Assembly (NCBI GenBank): GCA_003152695.1
Contig: PMAT01000090.1
Coordinates: 55,048 to 119,047, forward strand
From: Acidobacteriaceae bacterium
GTDB taxonomy: Bacteria; Acidobacteriota; Terriglobia; Terriglobales; Acidobacteriaceae
Direction of reading: 5' to 3'
DNA: 64,000 bases
The position numbers and the translations under genes were made by a program. The notes under the pieces were generated by a model. It saw only the letters and a program-made list of their open reading frames with translations. It ran no database searches and had not been told where the DNA came from. Shown here one piece after another: positions 60,486-64,000 of this stretch; the first letter of the stretch is position 1, and each line of letters starts with the position of its first letter.

Positions 60486-62285
60486 ATGGACCAACGCAGT
60501 TTCCAGAAGCTGCTGCGCCGCACGGTTCTGATACCCGTGGCAGTGCTGTTGCTGCTCACCGCGACCCTGGTGGTTGAGATCCTTGGCCTGACTACCTCTT
60601 TTGGTTGGGTTGACCACGCCGACCAAGTCATCGCCGATACCAGGCAGTTGATGCGATCCATGACCGACCTGGAGTCCGAACTTCGTGGCTTCTTTCTGAC
60701 CGGCGACCAGTCTTTTCTCGACGCTTATAACTCGGCCAAGGCAGGAGTGCTCGAACAACTGACGGTCCTGGACCACCTTACCAGCGACAATCCCGGTCAA
60801 CAGCGTCGCCTGCAGGAACTTCGCGATCTCGACCTCCGCTGGATCCAATATTCGGAGCGGTTGTTACCGCAACCGGGCGCTCGATCTCTCTCGCCTCAAG
60901 AATTCACTGCCGGCAAACAGTTGATGGACCAGGTCCGGGCCAAGCAGCGCGAGATCCTGGACACGGAGCAACACTTACATGAAGTTCGCCACCGCCGTGC
61001 CACGCTGCTAGGTAATGTTGTCATCGCTACCGCCGCGGTGCTAGGGCTCCTCACGGTCCTCCTGCTGTTCACGCTGACCCGGCGCGAGCTGTTTGCGCTT
61101 TCTTCCACCTACGATAAGCATCTCAAAGCCGAAGCGGAGAAAACGCGGCTCTTACAAGAAAGCCGTGAGTCGTATCGCATCACCCTCACCAGCCTGGGCG
61201 ATGCCGTCGTCGCCGCCGACGCTTCGGGGAACGTGTCGTTCCTCAACCCTGTCGCCGAAAAACTCACCGGCTGGGACTACCAGGTAGCCAGCGGCCGGCC
61301 ACTGCGTGAAGTCTTGCGCCTTATTGACGAAAGGACCCGTACCGAACTTGAAGATCAGGTCGCGCTGCTGCACCGCTCGCCAGGGGTGGTGAACGTTTCC
61401 AGCCACGCTGCCCTCATCAGCCGTTCTGGAGCGGAATATCCGATTGAGCTGACGGGATCGCCGATCCTGGACGATCGTAACCAGCTCGCCGGAATTGTGC
61501 TCGTCTTTCGCGATATCACGCAGCGTCGCCAGACGGAGCAGATCCTACGCTCGAGCGAGCGCCTGACGTCGGCTGGACGCCTATCCGCCACCATTGCCCA
61601 CGAAATCCGCAATCCGCTCGACACCGTTTCCAACCTCATCTATCTGCTGCGCCACGAACCGCAATCCAGCATGGTTGCGAGTCAGTACCTGGAGCTGGCC
61701 AGCGAGGAACTGGCCCGCATCGCGCAGATCACGGGGCAACTCCTGACCTTCCACCGCGAAGCGCACGCCCCGGTGGAGGTGGATCTTGCCAACGTGCTGC
61801 AAAGTGTGCTGGTTTTGTTTGCGCCGCAAATCCGCAAGGGCCACATCGACGTCGAGCAGCGCTTGGAAGCGGCGCCCCCGGTGCGAGGATTTCCCGGCGA
61901 ACTGCGGCAGGTATTCTCAAACCTGGTAGGCAATGCCATCGACGCGATGCCCGACGGGGGCAAGCTAATTCTGCATTTGCGCCAATCCAGTCTCACCTCC
62001 GATCCGGCGCGGCGGGGGGTGCGCATTACCATACTCGACACCGGCGCAGGCATCCCCACCGGAGTCCGCAAGAACCTTTTTGCTCCCTTCTTCACCACCA
62101 AAGGGGAAAAGGGTACGGGCTTGGGCCTTTGGGTGAGCCGCGGCATCATCGAAAAGCATGAGGGGACGATTCATCTCGCCAGCCGCAGGCGAGCTGGCAA
62201 AAGTGGGACCGCCTTTTCGGTATTTCTCCCCTTGGAGCAGGAACTGGGATTGCTCGACGTGCCGAACATGCCACCGGCAGCGTAG
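60486..62285 (+). CDS. CHASE3/PAS sensor histidine kinase
   Basis: The 599-residue kinase starts with a transmembrane helix (TVLIPVAVLLLLTATLVVEIL). The CHASE3-type periplasmic part follows (about 40-175, with RGFFLTGDQSFLDAYNSA), then a second helix (VVIATAAVLGLLTVLLLF). A PAS domain covers about 230-350 (LTSLGDAVVAADASGNVSFLNP), and the kinase core has SATIAHEIRNPLDTVSNLI (His near 371), NLVGNAIDAMPDGGK, DTGAGIPTG and GTGLGLWVSRGI. CHASE3 ligands are unknown. It is an orphan here: no response regulator follows. The stop lies at the start of a heptamer-like array (62278-62305). Confidence 0.9.
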   Translation: MDQRSFQKLLRRTVLIPVAVLLLLTATLVVEILGLTTSFGWVDHADQVIADTRQLMRSMTDLESELRGFFLTGDQSFLDAYNSAKAGVLEQLTVLDHLTSDNPGQQRRLQELRDLDLRWIQYSERLLPQPGARSLSPQEFTAGKQLMDQVRAKQREILDTEQHLHEVRHRRATLLGNVVIATAAVLGLLTVLLLFTLTRRELFALSSTYDKHLKAEAEKTRLLQESRESYRITLTSLGDAVVAADASGNVSFLNPVAEKLTGWDYQVASGRPLREVLRLIDERTRTELEDQVALLHRSPGVVNVSSHAALISRSGAEYPIELTGSPILDDRNQLAGIVLVFRDITQRRQTEQILRSSERLTSAGRLSATIAHEIRNPLDTVSNLIYLLRHEPQSSMVASQYLELASEELARIAQITGQLLTFHREAHAPVEVDLANVLQSVLVLFAPQIRKGHIDVEQRLEAAPPVRGFPGELRQVFSNLVGNAIDAMPDGGKLILHLRQSSLTSDPARRGVRITILDTGAGIPTGVRKNLFAPFFTTKGEKGTGLGLWVSRGIIEKHEGTIHLASRRRAGKSGTAFSVFLPLEQELGLLDVPNMPPAA

Positions 62286-62305
62286 TGATTAGCGACTACT
62301 AGAAC
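62278..62305. repeat. Weak heptamer array over the kinase stop
   Basis: CAGCGTA, GTGATTA, GCGACTA and CTAGAAC are in phase and share G-x-G-x-x-TA. The stop codon of the kinase lies in the first unit pair. Weaker than the other arrays. Confidence 0.4.
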
Positions 62306-62370
62306 ACGATGACGCAGGTTGGGCCACGCAAGTTGTAGAATAGACCTCCTTTGCCACTCGGTGGCTCCTT

Positions 62371-62376
62371 TATAAT
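62371..62376 (+). promoter_or_regulatory. Candidate -10 of the glycosyltransferase gene
   Basis: TATAAT 21 bp before the ATG is a perfect -10 hexamer; no matching -35 is seen at the right distance (TTGCCA is only 14 bp away). It would leave a leader of a dozen nucleotides. Confidence 0.3.
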
Positions 62377-62396
62377 GGGCTCCTGTCGAACCAAGA

Positions 62397-64000
62397 ATGC
62401 CCTCTCCTCAAGTCCGAGCAGTCATTGCTGGTCCCGATCCGAACCAAGTTCTCAGCCACTCTCCCTCGCCACGACGCCGGTGGATTTGGATCGTGCTGCT
62501 TTGGGCCATGGTTTACGTCCCTGGCCTGTTTTCGCCTCCACTCTTAGACGACGCGGATTCGATCCACGCTGAAGCCGCGCGCGAGGTGATCGTCCGTCAC
62601 GACTGGACCACGCTCTACATCGACGGGGTCCGCTACCTGGAAAAGGCGCCGCTGATGTATTGGGGTATGGCGGCCAGCTACACGGTATTCGGCGTCAGCG
62701 ACTGGGCGGCCAGGTTGCCACTTGCGCTGGGCGTGCTGGCGCTGCTGCTGACTACGTACTCCCTGGGCAAACGGACGCTGGGAGAACGCGCGGGCTTTTG
62801 GGCGGCGATGGTGCTGGCGGTTTCGGTCGGGCCTTACATGTTCACCCGCATTATCATTCCCGACATACTCGTGGCGTTGTGGCTGACGCTTGGTTTTGAC
62901 TTCTTCCTGCGGACCCTGGACCAAGAACCTCCTTCGCGCCTTTCGTGCTGGGGATTGGCGGCAACCGCAGCCCTGAACGTGCTTACCAAAGGGCTGATCG
63001 GGCTGGTGTTTCCGGCGGCAATCATCGGGCTGTATCTGCTTCTGACTGGAAATCTCAAGCAGCTGCTGCGCCTGCGGCTGCTCTCCAGCTTGGCCGTTCT
63101 GTTGGCGATTGCTGCACCGTGGCACATTGTCGCCGCCCTAGAGAATCCACCCGCGGGCCAATCGCGCGGCTTCCTTTGGTTCTACTTCATCAATGAGCAG
63201 TTTCTCCGTTACCTGGGCAAGCGCGTGCCGCCCGATTACGACACCGTTCCCCTGGTTGTGTTCTGGGGATTGACTCTGCTGTGGCTGTTCCCTTGGTCGG
63301 CATTTGTTATCCCTTCGCTGGCGCAAGTCCCGCACCGCTGGAGCGAGTGGCGCAGCGGAATGAACCAGCGACAACGGGCCAGGCTGCTCTACGCCGTCTG
63401 GGCGGCAGTGATACTGGTGTTCTTTAGCTTCTCCACGCGCCAGGAGTATTACGCCATCCCCGCGCTGCCTGGACTAGCTTTGCTGATCGGCGGCTGGCTG
63501 CAACAGGAAGACGAATCGCCCGCTGCTTCGAAGTTGCGGCGCAGGGGGCGAATCGGGTCGGTGGCCCTGCTCGGCCTCGCGGTTGTCATCTTCGCGATCG
63601 CAATGTTCTTGCTGGTGCAGAGCCAGAGCATGTCCGCCGGCAGCGACCTGGCCGACCTGCTCAAGAAGAACCCGAACGAATACGCCCTGGCGCTGGGGCA
63701 TGTGTTCGATCTGACGCCGCGCGCACTGGGACTCTTCCGCGGGCCACTGGAAATATTCTCGATCGCGGTGTTGGTGGGTACGCTACTGAACTGGTTATAC
63801 CGGCGGCGCAATTTTGCCCAAGCGGGCAACTGGGTGTTGGCCATCATGATGGTGTTCGTGCTTTTGGCCGTGCATCAGGGATTGGTAATTTTCTCTCCCA
63901 TCCTTTCGTCAAAAAAACTTGCCGACGCGATCGAGCAGGAGTACCGGCCCGGCGACGTACTGGTGGCCAATGGGACTTACGAGGACGCCTCCACGCTGAA
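62397..64000 (+). CDS. ArnT/PMT-family membrane glycosyltransferase (partial)
   Basis: About 534 residues are visible; the gene runs off the right edge. The first cytosolic part leads to a helix (WIWIVLLWAMVYVPGLF) and then LLDDADSIHAEAAREVIVRHDW, where the DD/DE pair after the first helix is the acidic catalytic element of GT-C enzymes of the ArnT/PMT group. TLYIDGVRYLEKAPLMYW is also characteristic of ArnT-like proteins. Many further hydrophobic helices follow (e.g. FWGLTLLWLFPWSAFVI). Such proteins transfer a sugar from a polyprenyl phosphate donor to lipid A or proteins in the periplasm. The acceptor here is unknown. Confidence 0.85.
   Translation, partial: MPSPQVRAVIAGPDPNQVLSHSPSPRRRWIWIVLLWAMVYVPGLFSPPLLDDADSIHAEAAREVIVRHDWTTLYIDGVRYLEKAPLMYWGMAASYTVFGVSDWAARLPLALGVLALLLTTYSLGKRTLGERAGFWAAMVLAVSVGPYMFTRIIIPDILVALWLTLGFDFFLRTLDQEPPSRLSCWGLAATAALNVLTKGLIGLVFPAAIIGLYLLLTGNLKQLLRLRLLSSLAVLLAIAAPWHIVAALENPPAGQSRGFLWFYFINEQFLRYLGKRVPPDYDTVPLVVFWGLTLLWLFPWSAFVIPSLAQVPHRWSEWRSGMNQRQRARLLYAVWAAVILVFFSFSTRQEYYAIPALPGLALLIGGWLQQEDESPAASKLRRRGRIGSVALLGLAVVIFAIAMFLLVQSQSMSAGSDLADLLKKNPNEYALALGHVFDLTPRALGLFRGPLEIFSIAVLVGTLLNWLYRRRNFAQAGNWVLAIMMVFVLLAVHQGLVIFSPILSSKKLADAIEQEYRPGDVLVANGTYEDASTL

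Noticed and set aside
58512-60848. Very long open frame (778 codons) on the minus strand opposite the ABC exporter and the kinase start.
   Set aside because: The plus strand encodes clear ABC motifs in this stretch. The antisense frame is open because of GC-rich codon positions and shows no domain.

Overview
The window reads like a chromosomal segment of an Acidobacteriota member, probably a Koribacter/Terriglobia relative. This is inferred from the moderately high GC, the gene families (bacterial alpha-2-macroglobulin with DUF1175, ECF-sigma operon with DUF5668/DUF4097 proteins, DUF6599, an Hfq-like protein fused at its stop to suhB), and the palindromic and heptameric intergenic repeats. 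No rRNA or marker gene here settles the taxonomy. Housekeeping genes dominate. The accessory part is an eroded island near 1.5-3.2 kb.

Layout. 1-1.35 kb: the start of a HyfB/NuoL-like membrane subunit behind an ArsR-type regulator. 1.4-3.2 kb: decayed island with two related transposase tails, a 5'-truncated DUF2971 gene, a serine-recombinase C-terminal fragment and a 3' piece of a Met-type tRNA. 3.4-13.5 kb, mostly plus: hfq-like/suhB, a swivel-first aconitase, ferredoxin, trmJ (minus), mutL, an AlkZ-like protein, cmk and a GNAT enzyme. 13.6-17.5 kb, minus: a five-gene operon (ECF sigma, zinc anti-sigma, three membrane proteins sharing one two-helix module). 18-21 kb: hybrid histidine kinase and tRNA-Arg(CCG). 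21.1-24.1 kb, minus: helical protein, AAA-type ATPase and dynamin-like GTPase, the best candidate here for an undescribed system. 24.2-26.4 kb, minus: cation/proton antiporter and UspA. A roughly 127-bp structured element precedes the antiporter and is duplicated in front of a small membrane protein.

26.8-36 kb: SufT-like protein, a TPR/beta-sandwich gene split by a frameshift, a quinone oxidoreductase, a penicillin-binding transpeptidase overlapping a SpoIID-peptidase fusion. 36-41.8 kb, minus: membrane protein, alpha-2-macroglobulin and DUF1175 (yfaS/yfaT-like). Together these suggest envelope surveillance and peptidoglycan work. 41.9-47.6 kb: class V aminotransferase, ilvE, cytochrome c and both subunits of a 3-oxoacid CoA-transferase. 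47.6-53.6 kb, minus: an aromatic amino-acid block (trpC-trpF-trpB-trpA-chorismate mutase-DAHP synthase-tyrA). 53.8-64 kb, plus: membrane protein, AMIN/amidase, DUF6599 protein, a likely small RNA, ABC exporter, CHASE3/PAS histidine kinase and a truncated ArnT-like glycosyltransferase.

Intergenic DNA is rich in repeats: imperfect heptamer arrays at seven or eight sites, a 19-bp-period array between trpA and trpB, a dispersed palindrome beginning GTCATCCTGAGCG, a multi-hairpin block after ilvE, and a palindrome inserted in frame inside suhB.
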